This document shows, in pieces, positions 46,471-54,810 of a DNA stretch of 64,000 nt. Both the position numbers and the translations under genes were made by a program. Source of the stretch: Hyphomicrobiales bacterium (GTDB lineage Bacteria; Pseudomonadota; Alphaproteobacteria; Rhizobiales; Rhizobiaceae); contig UCMS01000011.1 in assembly GCA_900473805.1 (NCBI GenBank), positions 1 through 64,000 on the forward strand, in the 5' to 3' direction. Within the stretch, counting starts at the first letter, position 1; each line of letters starts with the position of its first letter. The notes beneath the pieces were generated by a model that was not told the origin of the DNA, made no database searches, and worked only from the letters and a program-made list of their open reading frames with translations.

Positions 46471-47241
46471 TTACTTGCCGTAGACGTCGAAGGTGAAATA
46501 GGCCTTCGTGATCTCGTCATACTTGCCCGAAGCGCGAACCGCAGCGATTGCCGCATTCAGCTTCGCCTTGAGTTCGGTGTCTTCCTTGCGCAGACCGCCA
46601 CCGATGCCAACGCCGAGAACGGCCGGGTCATCCGCGACATCTCCCATGTCGGCGCAGCAATCTTTGCCGAAATCGGTCTTCAAGAAATCGGCAAGCGGGA
46701 TGGCGTCGCCGAAGACATAGTCGATGCGGCCGGCGGCGAGATCCTGGAAGGCCTCGTCCAGCGTCTGGTAGGTCTGCTCTTCGGCCTTGTCGGCGAAATA
46801 CTTCTTGAAATACTCGGACTGAACGGTGGAGACCTGGATGCCGATGGTCTTCCCCTCCACGGCTTCCGGCGAAGCACCCAGCGTCGCGTCCTTCGGTCCG
46901 ATCAGCTTGCTCGGCGTGTTGTAGTACTTATCGGTGAAATCAATGGTCTTCAGGCGCTCATCGGTGATCGACATCGACGACCAGATGACGTCGAATTTTT
47001 TCGTCTGCAGCGCCGGGATCAGACCGTCCCACGAGACATCAACAATCGAGCAGGTCTCTTTCATCTCGGCGCAGACCGCGTTCATCAGATCGATTTCCCA
47101 GCCCTTCCAGCTGCCCGATGCATCCTTGGCGAAGAAGGGCGGATAGGCCTCGTTCATGATGCCGAAGCGGACTTCGGCCTGTGCCGTCACGGCGGTTGCG
47201 ACAAATGCTGCCCCGGCGAGAAGAAGAGAAAAGAGTTTCAT
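46471..47241 (-). CDS. Polar amino-acid ABC importer binding protein
   Basis: 256-residue periplasmic binding protein of the HisJ/ArgT/GlnH family. The signal peptide is residues 1-22 (LFSLLLAGAAFVATAVTAQA), then RFGIMNEAYPPFFAKDASGSWKGWEIDL, SWDGLIPALQTKKFDVIWSSMSITDER and GRIDYVFGDAIPL follow the family closely. Two cysteine pairs may form disulfides. The ATG at 47241 has AAGGGG upstream. Neighbours suggest a sulfur amino acid or derivative as ligand, but the family is mostly known for basic and polar amino acids. Confidence 0.9.
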   Translation of the reverse strand: MKLFSLLLAGAAFVATAVTAQAEVRFGIMNEAYPPFFAKDASGSWKGWEIDLMNAVCAEMKETCSIVDVSWDGLIPALQTKKFDVIWSSMSITDERLKTIDFTDKYYNTPSKLIGPKDATLGASPEAVEGKTIGIQVSTVQSEYFKKYFADKAEEQTYQTLDEAFQDLAAGRIDYVFGDAIPLADFLKTDFGKDCCADMGDVADDPAVLGVGIGGGLRKEDTELKAKLNAAIAAVRASGKYDEITKAYFTFDVYGK

Positions 47242-47284
47242 GGCGGATTGTCCCCTTTGAGTGGATGGTGTTCGGATGGACCGG

Positions 47285-48079
47285 TCAGAAGCCTGCAGCA
47301 CGACCGGACAGACTGCGGGTGAATTCGCGGCAGCGGGCGCTGGTCGGATCGCCGAACACGCGCTCCGGCGGCCCTTCCTCCTCGACACGGCCGCGATCGA
47401 GAAACATGACATGGCTTGACACATCGCGGGCAAAGGCCATCTCATGCGTAACCAGGAGCATGGTGCGGCCTTCTTCTGCGAGATCGCGAATGACCTTCAG
47501 AACTTCACCCACCAGTTCGGGATCGAGCGCCGACGTCGGCTCGTCGAACAGCATGACCGCCGGATCGACGCAAAGCGCGCGCGCAATCGCCGCGCGCTGC
47601 TGCTGCCCCCCGGAGAGAAACGCCGGATAGGCATCGCGTTTGTCGTAGAGCCCGACCTTGGCAAGCAATGCTTCCGCCTTGTCGATCGCTTCGCGGCGCG
47701 GGACCTTCAGAACATGAACGGGCGCTTCGATGACGTTTTCCAGGACGGTGCGGTGGGCCCAGAGATTGAAGCTTTGAAACACCATGCCGAGCCCGGTGCG
47801 CAACCGCTCCAGTTGCTTGCGGTCTGCGGCCTCCAGACCGCCCTTGCGCGATGGCTTCAGGCGCAACTCTTCGCCGCCGACGATGATCCGTCCTTTGTCC
47901 GGCGTTTCAAGCAGGTTGATGCAGCGCAGAAAGGTGCTTTTTCCAGAGCCGGACGATCCGATCAACGAGATAACGTCCCCGCGTTTCGCGGTGGCCGACA
48001 CGCCCTTCAGAACCTCCAGAGGACCGAAACTCTTGTGGAGGTCGGTTACGGAGAGCGCAGCGCTGTCGATTGTTGTCAT
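47285..48079 (-). CDS. Polar amino-acid ABC importer ATPase (HisP/GlnQ type)
   Basis: 264-residue ATPase with Walker A GSSGSGKST (41-49), the Q-loop and the VFQSFNLWAHRTVLENV segment typical of amino-acid importers, signature LSGGQQQR and Walker B VMLFDEPTSALDPE. It is the first gene of the minus-strand operon, which continues through binding protein, permeases, PLP enzyme and methyltransferase. An Lrp-type regulator is transcribed divergently 191 nt away. Confidence 0.92.
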   Translation of the reverse strand: MTTIDSAALSVTDLHKSFGPLEVLKGVSATAKRGDVISLIGSSGSGKSTFLRCINLLETPDKGRIIVGGEELRLKPSRKGGLEAADRKQLERLRTGLGMVFQSFNLWAHRTVLENVIEAPVHVLKVPRREAIDKAEALLAKVGLYDKRDAYPAFLSGGQQQRAAIARALCVDPAVMLFDEPTSALDPELVGEVLKVIRDLAEEGRTMLLVTHEMAFARDVSSHVMFLDRGRVEEEGPPERVFGDPTSARCREFTRSLSGRAAGF

Positions 48080-48270
48080 CGGGGTCCTTCAGTCACGCGG
48101 ATGGTGCAAGACCATAGATGGGCATCCGCGCCTGTTTTCTTCGCATTTCTTGCCTTTTGTGCGGAATTCCCGCAGAAAGACGCAGCCGGCGCACGTGATC
48201 GGCGCGGGCGCCCGCAAGCGTGCTTCCCGAGCGCGGAACGGCCGCCCGACGAGTTGAGGAGAAGACAGCC

Positions 48271-48741
48271 ATGGTCGAACAACTGGATCAATTCGATCGC
48301 AGCATTCTCGATCTCCTGCAGCGGGATTGCCAAATGAAGGCCGAGGCGATTGCCGACAAAGTCGGTCTGTCGCCATCCGCCGTGCAAAGGAGACTGAAAC
48401 GGCTGCGATCCGACGGCATTATCACCGCCGAGATTGCTGTTGTCGCCCGCAAGGCAACCGACTACCCGATGACCTTCATCACCGGCATGGAAATCGAGCG
48501 CGACAACTATGATGCACTCGCCCGCTTCCGCGCCTGGGCCGACAGGCAGGACAACATTCAGCAGGTGTATTATGTGACTGGCCAGGTTGACCTTGTCGCC
48601 ATCATCACGGCCCGCGATGTCGAGCATTACGACGACATCAGCGCGCAGCTGATGTCGGAAAACCCGCAGATCAAGCGCATGAACACCAATGTGGTTTTGC
48701 GCGACATCAAGATCGGTCTGCAAATCCCGATAAAGCCGTAA
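48271..48741 (+). CDS. Lrp/AsnC family regulator
   Basis: 156 residues. The N-terminal HTH (about 8-58: FDRSILDLLQRDCQMKAEAIADKVGLSPSAVQRRLKRLRSDG) joins a RAM/AsnC ligand domain (QQVYYVTGQVDLVAIITARDVEHYDD). It is divergent from the amino-acid importer operon, the usual position for a local Lrp regulator sensing the transported amino acid. The ATG at 48271 follows GAGGAG. It is convergent with a LysR gene, with 3 nt between stops. Confidence 0.9.
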   Translation: MVEQLDQFDRSILDLLQRDCQMKAEAIADKVGLSPSAVQRRLKRLRSDGIITAEIAVVARKATDYPMTFITGMEIERDNYDALARFRAWADRQDNIQQVYYVTGQVDLVAIITARDVEHYDDISAQLMSENPQIKRMNTNVVLRDIKIGLQIPIKP

Positions 48742-48744
48742 GCG

Positions 48745-49722
48745 CTACCGATCCCGATCGGGCAGGAACGGCCCCTGCCTCCAGACGATCGCCTTTTCGT
48801 GACGCTCGATGATCGTCTTCAGGTCTTTGAACGCCCGCACAATGTGCTCCTGGAACTTCCGGCTTGCCGGATTGGGATAGGCTTTGCGGCGCGTGATGAT
48901 ACCCAGCGTCCGTTCCGGCTGAGGAATGTCGACGGGCACAATCGAAATCTTGTCCTGCCCGCGAAAGGAAAAGACCACCGAATGCGGCAGGATCGCCAGC
49001 GCATCGGTGGAGGCGACATAGTTCAGCACCGACAGAAGAGACCCGCCGGAATAACGGATCGCGAGTTCCGAGATCCCGAGCGTGATCAGGATGTTATGTA
49101 GGTCGAGCACAAGCGGCGAGCCCGGCAGCGGCGCGACCCATGGATAGGTTACGATATCTTCGATGCTGAGCGTGCGCTTGCGCAGCAGCGGATGACCGAC
49201 CGCGCAGGTCAATACATTGCGCCCCGGCAGGAGCGGCTGAAATTCGAAATCGGCCCTGAGTTCGGCGCTGCCGATCGGGGTGATCGCCATGTCGATCTGG
49301 CTGGATTCGAGTTCGTTCAACAGGTCGGGCATATTGCCATAGGACTGCTCGACAAGGATGTCGCGCTCCCGCATCTGGAAGGAGCCGATCATCTGGGAGA
49401 TGACAGCGTCCATGAAAAAGGGAACGCCGCCGACCTTGATCCGTCCCGACGTCCCGGACTGAAAGCTGCGCACGATGTCCACCGCTTTGCGCGAGGCAAG
49501 CAGGATCGAGCGCCCCTGAATCGCCAGCTGTTGACCGAGCGGCGTCAGTTGCATCGGCCGTTTGCCCGGAATGAACAGGGGTTCGCCGACTCGTCGTTCC
49601 AACATCGACAGCGTGCGCGACACGGCGGGCTGCGTCATGCCCAGCATGGCAGCGCCTTCGGTGACGCCCCCGGTTTCCGCGACGGCCGCCAGTTGCACGA
49701 GATGTCTCTCATCGATTTTCAT
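48745..49722 (-). CDS. LysR family regulator
   Basis: 325 residues with an N-terminal winged HTH (LVQLAAVAETGGVTEGAAMLGMTQPAVSRTLSMLERRVG, about 8-46) and a periplasmic-binding-like effector domain (KVGGVPFFMDAVISQMI, LPGRNVLTCAVGHPLL, LAILPHSVVFSF). It is divergent from the ring-cleaving dioxygenase-like gene. The ATG lies inside a perfect palindrome and no Shine-Dalgarno is visible before it, so translation may be weak or the start may be misplaced; no better in-frame start was found. Inducer unknown; the quinone/hydroquinone-type neighbours make an aromatic plausible. Confidence 0.85.
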   Translation of the reverse strand: MKIDERHLVQLAAVAETGGVTEGAAMLGMTQPAVSRTLSMLERRVGEPLFIPGKRPMQLTPLGQQLAIQGRSILLASRKAVDIVRSFQSGTSGRIKVGGVPFFMDAVISQMIGSFQMRERDILVEQSYGNMPDLLNELESSQIDMAITPIGSAELRADFEFQPLLPGRNVLTCAVGHPLLRKRTLSIEDIVTYPWVAPLPGSPLVLDLHNILITLGISELAIRYSGGSLLSVLNYVASTDALAILPHSVVFSFRGQDKISIVPVDIPQPERTLGIITRRKAYPNPASRKFQEHIVRAFKDLKTIIERHEKAIVWRQGPFLPDRDR

Positions 49723-49735
49723 AGCAATTTGCTAT
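49721..49735. promoter_or_regulatory. LysR-type T-N11-A palindrome over the lysR start
   Basis: ATAGCAA-T-TTGCTAT is a perfect 7-1-7 palindrome containing the LysR-type T-N11-A box. It overlaps the first base of the lysR ATG and replaces the normal ribosome-binding position. Binding there would directly block lysR expression and could influence the divergent gene at 49954. Confidence 0.65.
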
Positions 49736-49953
49736 ATCGGACATAAGCAATTTTATCAACAGAGCCTGTCGGACGCTGTATCTTCTGCGTGCATGGGGAA
49801 CATCCTGCAGGAATGACGGGCTCGAGAGATACGCGCAGCAAGCTGCGGTATGGGAGACGATTGCAGCCGGTCTTCGCGTTCCAGGCTGTTTCCTGGTGCT
49901 TCGTGTCTGCGGACCCTGCTTGTCCGCACGACGGCATTTGGAGGAGGAAAACC

Positions 49954-50910
49954 ATGTCATACATTTCCGGCTATCACCATCTGACGCTGAGTACCGACGG
50001 CGCACAGGAGGATTATGACTTTTACACCAAGACGCTGGGTCTCCACTCGATCAAGCGTACGGTCCTCTTTGACGGTGTGATCCCCGTCTACCACCTGTAT
50101 TACGGCGCCAAGAATGGCGACCCTTCGACCATCGTCACCACCTTCCCGTTCCGAAAGCCGGGCATTTACGGCAAGCGCGGCACCAACCAGTCGAAGATCA
50201 TCCAGCTATCGATCCCGCGTGGCTCCTCGGAATTCTGGGTCAACCGGCTGAACGAGCGCGGCATCAAGGCCTCGATGACCAGCCGTTTCGGCATCACCCG
50301 CGTCGCGCTCGCGCATCCCTGCGGCATCGAGCATGAACTGGTGGAAAGCCCGGCGGATACGCGCGAGCCGATCACCAATGAAAAACAGGGCATCGGCCCG
50401 CACCATGGCATCCGCGGCATCTATGGCGCCGCCGTAGCGGTGTTCGACCGAACCTCGATGGACGATTTCCTGACGATCGCCATGGGCATGAAAAAAGAAG
50501 CCGACAGCGACGAGGGGCTGATGTTCTCCGTCCCCAATGCCGGCGGCCCCTCCAGCATGGTGGAAGTCATCCATCAGCCGACGGGTCCCCAGGGCACCTG
50601 GACCCTTTCGGGCGGCACCATCCATCACCTTGCGCTGAATACAGGCAACGAAGAGAACCAGCTGAAGCTCAAAGCCCATATCGAAGGCCTAGGCTTCACC
50701 GACGTTTCCGATCAGAAAGACCGAAACTACTTCAAATCCTGCTATGTCCGCTCGCCCGGCGGCGCACTCTTCGAAATCGCCTGGTCGGTCGAAGGAGGTT
50801 GGGCAAAGGATGAACCGGCCGATGCGATCGGCACGACCCTCGTCTTCCCGCCGTGGTTCGAAGACCGCAGGGAGGAACTGATCGCCGGCCTCGAACCTGC
50901 CGACTTCTGA
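49954..50910 (+). CDS. Ring-cleaving dioxygenase-like VOC protein (MhqO/LinE-like)
   Basis: 318 residues made of two vicinal-oxygen-chelate domains: YHHLTLSTDGAQEDYDFYTKTLGL at the start of the first, GIRGIYGAAVAVFD opening the second. Candidate metal ligands are His8/His9, Glu137 (HPCGIEHELVESP), and His residues in TIHHLALNT with a late Glu (FEIAWSVEGGW). The size and fold match MhqO/LinE-type extradiol dioxygenases that open hydroquinones. The ATG at 49954 follows GGAGGAGG. The next gene is a carboxylesterase, a pairing also known from Bacillus mhq operons. Confidence 0.85.
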   Translation: MSYISGYHHLTLSTDGAQEDYDFYTKTLGLHSIKRTVLFDGVIPVYHLYYGAKNGDPSTIVTTFPFRKPGIYGKRGTNQSKIIQLSIPRGSSEFWVNRLNERGIKASMTSRFGITRVALAHPCGIEHELVESPADTREPITNEKQGIGPHHGIRGIYGAAVAVFDRTSMDDFLTIAMGMKKEADSDEGLMFSVPNAGGPSSMVEVIHQPTGPQGTWTLSGGTIHHLALNTGNEENQLKLKAHIEGLGFTDVSDQKDRNYFKSCYVRSPGGALFEIAWSVEGGWAKDEPADAIGTTLVFPPWFEDRREELIAGLEPADF

Positions 50911-50923
50911 GGAGGAAGTCGGC

Positions 50924-51586
50924 ATGGCAACCCATGGCGAGCCGCATCGCTGCGGCGTATCCCCGGCCGAGGCCGAGGTTCTCTGCGTCTTCGTCCACGG
51001 GCGCACTCAGTCGCCCGAAGACATGATGGAGCAGGTCATTGGCCGGCTCTCCGTTGGCCGGGTATCCTATTGCCTGCCGCGGGCCGAAGGAAACAGCTGG
51101 TATGCGGCACGCGCGACCGACGCCCTTCTCGACGGCACGCGGACCGAACTGGGCCTGTCCCTCGACTACCTGCATGCCTTGATCGAGGACATCCGAGAGC
51201 GTGGCGGCCGCGACAAGCCGCTCCTGCTCGGCGGCTTCAGCCAGGGGGCCTGCCTGTCGCTGGAATATGCAATGAAATTCGGCCCGTGGAACGGCGCCAT
51301 GGTCAACCTGACCGGCTGCCGTGTCGGTCAGCCCACGGACGCGAGGCCCACCGCCGATCTCGACGGCCTGCCGGTTTATCTCACCGGGTCGGACCAGGAT
51401 CCCTGGATCCCGGTCTCGGCCTTTGCCGAAGCTTCCGAAGCGCTTGGGAGGGCGCGGGCGAGGCTTCGGTGCGAACTCTTCCCCGGGCGCCCACATCAGG
51501 CCTCCGGGATGGAGGTCGCGGCCCTTGACGCGATACTGACGGACCTTGCAGCCGGCAGTCGGCCTTTTGGCCGCATCGCCGCCTGA
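50924..51586 (+). CDS. Phospholipase/carboxylesterase-type alpha/beta hydrolase (MhqD-like)
   Basis: 220-residue serine hydrolase. VFVHGRTQSPEDM carries the oxyanion region, GGFSQGACLS is the nucleophile elbow (Ser near residue 110), and the acidic and His members are in YLTGSDQDPWIP and GRPHQASG. It has no signal peptide. It lies 13 nt after the VOC gene with GAGGAAG upstream. In Bacillus an esterase of this family (MhqD) accompanies the dioxygenase in quinone detoxification; the same role here is inferred. Confidence 0.84.
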   Translation: MATHGEPHRCGVSPAEAEVLCVFVHGRTQSPEDMMEQVIGRLSVGRVSYCLPRAEGNSWYAARATDALLDGTRTELGLSLDYLHALIEDIRERGGRDKPLLLGGFSQGACLSLEYAMKFGPWNGAMVNLTGCRVGQPTDARPTADLDGLPVYLTGSDQDPWIPVSAFAEASEALGRARARLRCELFPGRPHQASGMEVAALDAILTDLAAGSRPFGRIAA

Positions 51587-51615
51587 GAACCAAACATCAA
51601 AAAGGGGAGGACAGC

Positions 51616-52890
51616 ATGATCACGCGCAGAAAACTCTTGAAGGCAACCGCAGCAGGCACCCTCGCTTATGGGTTCGGTGGGCTGGCGGCCCCCGCCATCG
51701 CCCAAGGCGCCAAAATCAGGATCGGCTACGTCAGTCCGCAGACGGGCCCCTTGGCAAGCTTCGGTGAAAGCGACGCCTATAACATCGCTTCGTTCCTGGC
51801 GACCGAAGCAGGCAAGAATTTCGAAGTCATCGTCAAGGACAGCCAGTCCAACCCGAACCGTGCCGCAGACGTCGCCAAGGAACTGATCCTGTCTGACGAG
51901 ATCAACCTGATGCTCGTCGCATCCACGCCGGAAACCACAAATCCGGTTGCGACCACTTGCGAAGCGGAAGGTGTCCCCTGCATCTCGACGAAGGCGCCCT
52001 GGCAGCCCTGGTTCATCGGACAGCAGGGTAATCCCGGCGACCCGCAGAGCTGGAAACCCTTCGACTTCGCCTACCACTATTTCTGGGGTCTGGAAGATGT
52101 CATCGCAGTCTTCACCAATATGTGGAGCCAACTCGACACCAACAAAAAGGTCGGGGGACTGTTTCCCAACGATGCGGATGGCAATGCCTGGGGCGACCCG
52201 AATGTGGGACTGAAGCCGGGTCTCGCGCAGGCGGGCTTCGAACTCCTCGATCCCGGCCGCTACCAGAACCTGACGGACGATTTCACCGCTCAGGTCAACG
52301 CGTTCAAGGATGGTGGCTGCGACATCGTCACCGGCGTGGTCATCCCACCTGATTTCACCACCTTCTGGAATCAGGCGAAACAGCAGGGCTTCACGCCAAA
52401 GGCTCTGACGGTGGCAAAGGCGATCCTCTTCCCGCAATCGGTCGAGACTTTGGGACCGGCGGGCCACAATCTGTCGTCTGAGGTCTGGTGGTCCGCCCAG
52501 CATCCGTTCAAATCGTCACTCACCGGCCAGAGTGCCGCCGACCTCGCTGCCGACTTCACCGCCAAGACGGGACGCCCCTGGACCCAGCCGATCGGCTTCA
52601 TCCATTCGCTGTTCGAAATGGCAACCGATGTCATGGGCCGCGTCAGCGATGTGACCGACGCGGAAGGCGTGGCCGCAGCGATTGCCGCCTCCAAGGTCGA
52701 TACGATCGTCGGCCATGTCGAGTGGAACGGTCAGGGCGTCCCGCCCTTTGCTGCAAAGAACGTCACCAAGACACCGCTGGTCGGCGGTCAGTGGCGCCGC
52801 AAGGACGATGGCACGTTCGACCTCGTCATCGTCGACAACAAGACCGCGCCAAACATTCCAGCTGCCGGCAAGATGGAAGCTCTCAGTTGA
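51616..52890 (+). CDS. Orphan Tat-exported ABC binding protein (LivJ-like)
   Basis: 424-residue periplasmic binding protein of the branched-chain amino acid/amide family (Peripla_BP_6). The twin-arginine signal ITRRKLLKATAAG is at residues 2-14, with cleavage near AIAQG. Family segments include RIGYVSPQTGPLASFGESD, FEVIVKDSQSNPNRAADVAKELI and GWWSAQHP-like VWWSAQHPFKSS near residue 296. No liv permease or ATPase gene follows, so partners must be encoded elsewhere, or it acts as a sensor. It comes 29 nt after the esterase with GGGGAGGA, probably in the same operon; the ligand may be an aromatic or its breakdown product. Confidence 0.85.
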   Translation: MITRRKLLKATAAGTLAYGFGGLAAPAIAQGAKIRIGYVSPQTGPLASFGESDAYNIASFLATEAGKNFEVIVKDSQSNPNRAADVAKELILSDEINLMLVASTPETTNPVATTCEAEGVPCISTKAPWQPWFIGQQGNPGDPQSWKPFDFAYHYFWGLEDVIAVFTNMWSQLDTNKKVGGLFPNDADGNAWGDPNVGLKPGLAQAGFELLDPGRYQNLTDDFTAQVNAFKDGGCDIVTGVVIPPDFTTFWNQAKQQGFTPKALTVAKAILFPQSVETLGPAGHNLSSEVWWSAQHPFKSSLTGQSAADLAADFTAKTGRPWTQPIGFIHSLFEMATDVMGRVSDVTDAEGVAAAIAASKVDTIVGHVEWNGQGVPPFAAKNVTKTPLVGGQWRRKDDGTFDLVIVDNKTAPNIPAAGKMEALS

Positions 52891-52913
52891 TTAAGGCGGC
52901 ATAACTGAGATGA

Positions 52914-52939
52914 CCGCGCCGGGCTGCGTCCCGGCGCGG
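52914..52939 (+). terminator. GC-rich stem-loop after the orphan binding-protein gene
   Basis: CCGCGCCGGG (52914-52923) and CCCGGCGCGG (52930-52939) form a perfect 10-bp stem with a 6-nt loop, 23 nt after the stop. No U-run follows, so it is either a non-canonical terminator or an mRNA-stabilising hairpin. Confidence 0.6.
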
Positions 52940-53052
52940 AACGGCCCATGGAGCACGGTTACGTTTCCCAACTGCAACACACGGCGAGCGCGGCATATGT
53001 GCCATGCGTCATAAGTCTTGCCCGGCACGGCGGGACTGCCCTATATGGCCCG

Positions 53053-53661
53053 ATGACGACTGATTCAAAGATATTCGTCGGCCTCCGGTCGACAAAGAAA
53101 AAGCCTGTAGCGCAACGCGTTGAAAGCGGTCCCAAGTGCCAATGGGACGGATGCGAAAAGCATGGCGGCCACCGCGCACCCGTCGGCTGCGATGGCGATG
53201 GCCTTTACCTGCTCTTCTGCCAGGAGCATGTGAAGGAATACAACAAGGGCTACAACTACCAGACCAGCCTGTCCGATCCGGTTACGGCGCGCTATCAGCG
53301 GGAAGCCGCAAGCGGAGCCCGCGCGACCGTTGGCACCGCGACGACGCAGTCGAAGGAAATACCCCTGCCGCTGAAGACCCGCTCCGGTACGGCCAAGGCG
53401 ATCAACGCCCGAAAGAGCGCCGCCGAACGGCAGGCAGCCGCAGCAGATCTGCAGCGTCGCAAGCTGAAGGTTCTTGAAGCAAAGGCCTTTGAAAAGCTCG
53501 ATCTCTCGCCCGAGGCGACACCGGAAGAGATCCGGCGACGCTACAAGGAGCGGCTGAAAATCTACCACCCGGACGTCAACCAGGGCGACCGGGACTCGGA
53601 AGACAAGCTCCGCGCTTCGATCGATGCCTACAAGATCCTCAAGTTGAACGGCTTCTGTTGA
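53053..53661 (+). CDS. C-terminal J-domain protein
   Basis: 202 residues. An N-terminal Cys/His-containing region (CQWDGCEKHGGHRAPVG, LLFCQEHVKEYNKGYNYF-like, about residues 28-70) may bind zinc. A basic/Ala-rich linker follows, then a C-terminal J domain (about 150-200) with the HPD motif in YHPDVNQGD, which would stimulate a DnaK-type ATPase. This layout is common in alphaproteobacteria. The ATG at 53053 was chosen because it matches the usual short start of the family (MTTDSKIF); an upstream in-frame start is possible. Confidence 0.82.
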   Translation: MTTDSKIFVGLRSTKKKPVAQRVESGPKCQWDGCEKHGGHRAPVGCDGDGLYLLFCQEHVKEYNKGYNYQTSLSDPVTARYQREAASGARATVGTATTQSKEIPLPLKTRSGTAKAINARKSAAERQAAAADLQRRKLKVLEAKAFEKLDLSPEATPEEIRRRYKERLKIYHPDVNQGDRDSEDKLRASIDAYKILKLNGFC

Positions 53662-53663
53662 AG

Positions 53664-54626
53664 TCAGGACCCTTTTGCTGCGGCGGAGCGTTTGCCAAAG
53701 CGATAGAAAAGGTTTGGCTCGGCGACGATGAACACGTCGCCGTCGGGACCGACTGCGACGCCTTCGGCCTGAGCGATGGAGGCGGAAAGTCCATTCATGC
53801 CGCGCCAAAGCGGCAGACAGCTCAGAACCGTTCCATCTGAGGCAAACTCCACCAGAATCCGGGACATGTGACTAAGCAGGATCAGGTTACCGGTCTTCTC
53901 GTGTAGCGACGCAGACGACAGATCGAGCATGAAAGCGCCGGCAATCCCACCAGGTTTCCATTCACCGACGTCAAGTCTCATCCCCGAAGCGTCAGAACCC
54001 AACCCCTCCACGAACAGGACACGGGCGGGGAACATTTCCTGCGCGACATAGAGTCGGCTGCGTTGGGCATCCCATGAAAGCCCCTCGAAACCCATGTTGT
54101 TCACAACACCCACATTCAGGCTCAGACGATCGCCTCCCTCTGCCGTCACCCGGGCCGCGTCACGCCCGATGGAGATCCAGTGCAAGCTCTGGTCGCGTTC
54201 GCTGGAAACGATGAAGCGGTCACCCTCGACATGGGTGAGGCCCTCCGGATCCTTCACGCCATTGAGGTCGACCATGCGCAGCAGTTTTCCGTCCGTCGAA
54301 AGCTCGACGATCCGAGGCGGCCGATTGGCAACAGCGAAGAGAGTTCCTGTCGTCGGAGAATAGGTGAGACCGGAAATGTCCCGACTGAGCCCGGTGATCG
54401 TCCGCGCCTGGACTTCAGCCTCATAGTCTCCGAGCGAGAGCGTCGGGCCGGCGGGTGGCGCAGCGAACACCAGGGTTGCCTGGAAATAGGCGAGTGCCGG
54501 CAATCCCGAAATCCAGACAGCGGCGCCGACGGCCACGAAGAGGAAGAGCGCGATCGCCTTGCGACGTAATCTCGGGCGACCGGAGCCTGTGAGCCAGCCA
54601 CGCTTGGCGAACCTAAGAGATGGCAT
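53664..54626 (-). CDS. SdiA-regulated-type beta-propeller protein, membrane-anchored
   Basis: 320 residues with an N-terminal basic stretch and one hydrophobic helix (about 24-48), then a beta-propeller-like domain of the SdiA-regulated (YjiK) family: ISGLTYSPTTGTLFAVANRPPRIVEL, DPEGLTHVEGDRFIVSSERDQ, GFEGLSWDAQRSRLYVAQE and AEGVAVGPDGDVFIVAEPN. Probably anchored in the inner membrane with the propeller in the periplasm. The stop is 2 nt from the stop of the convergent J-domain gene. The ATG at 54626 has GAGG upstream; an in-frame GTG at 54668 does not. Function unknown. Confidence 0.78.
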   Translation of the reverse strand: MPSLRFAKRGWLTGSGRPRLRRKAIALFLFVAVGAAVWISGLPALAYFQATLVFAAPPAGPTLSLGDYEAEVQARTITGLSRDISGLTYSPTTGTLFAVANRPPRIVELSTDGKLLRMVDLNGVKDPEGLTHVEGDRFIVSSERDQSLHWISIGRDAARVTAEGGDRLSLNVGVVNNMGFEGLSWDAQRSRLYVAQEMFPARVLFVEGLGSDASGMRLDVGEWKPGGIAGAFMLDLSSASLHEKTGNLILLSHMSRILVEFASDGTVLSCLPLWRGMNGLSASIAQAEGVAVGPDGDVFIVAEPNLFYRFGKRSAAAKGS

Positions 54627-54810
54627 GCTGCACAGCCTCAAATCCGGAAACTCGAAAGAAGCCGGCACAAGTCAAACCACTTGGCAGATTGTTCCACCCT
54701 TGGGCGCATTCCGTAACCATTTCAACTCTGCCTGACAATCCCGCGCATTTCGCCGCGACAAAACCAGCCCCCGTAGACTTCAGGCAGGCTATCGGCGGCT
54801 GAGAACTACG

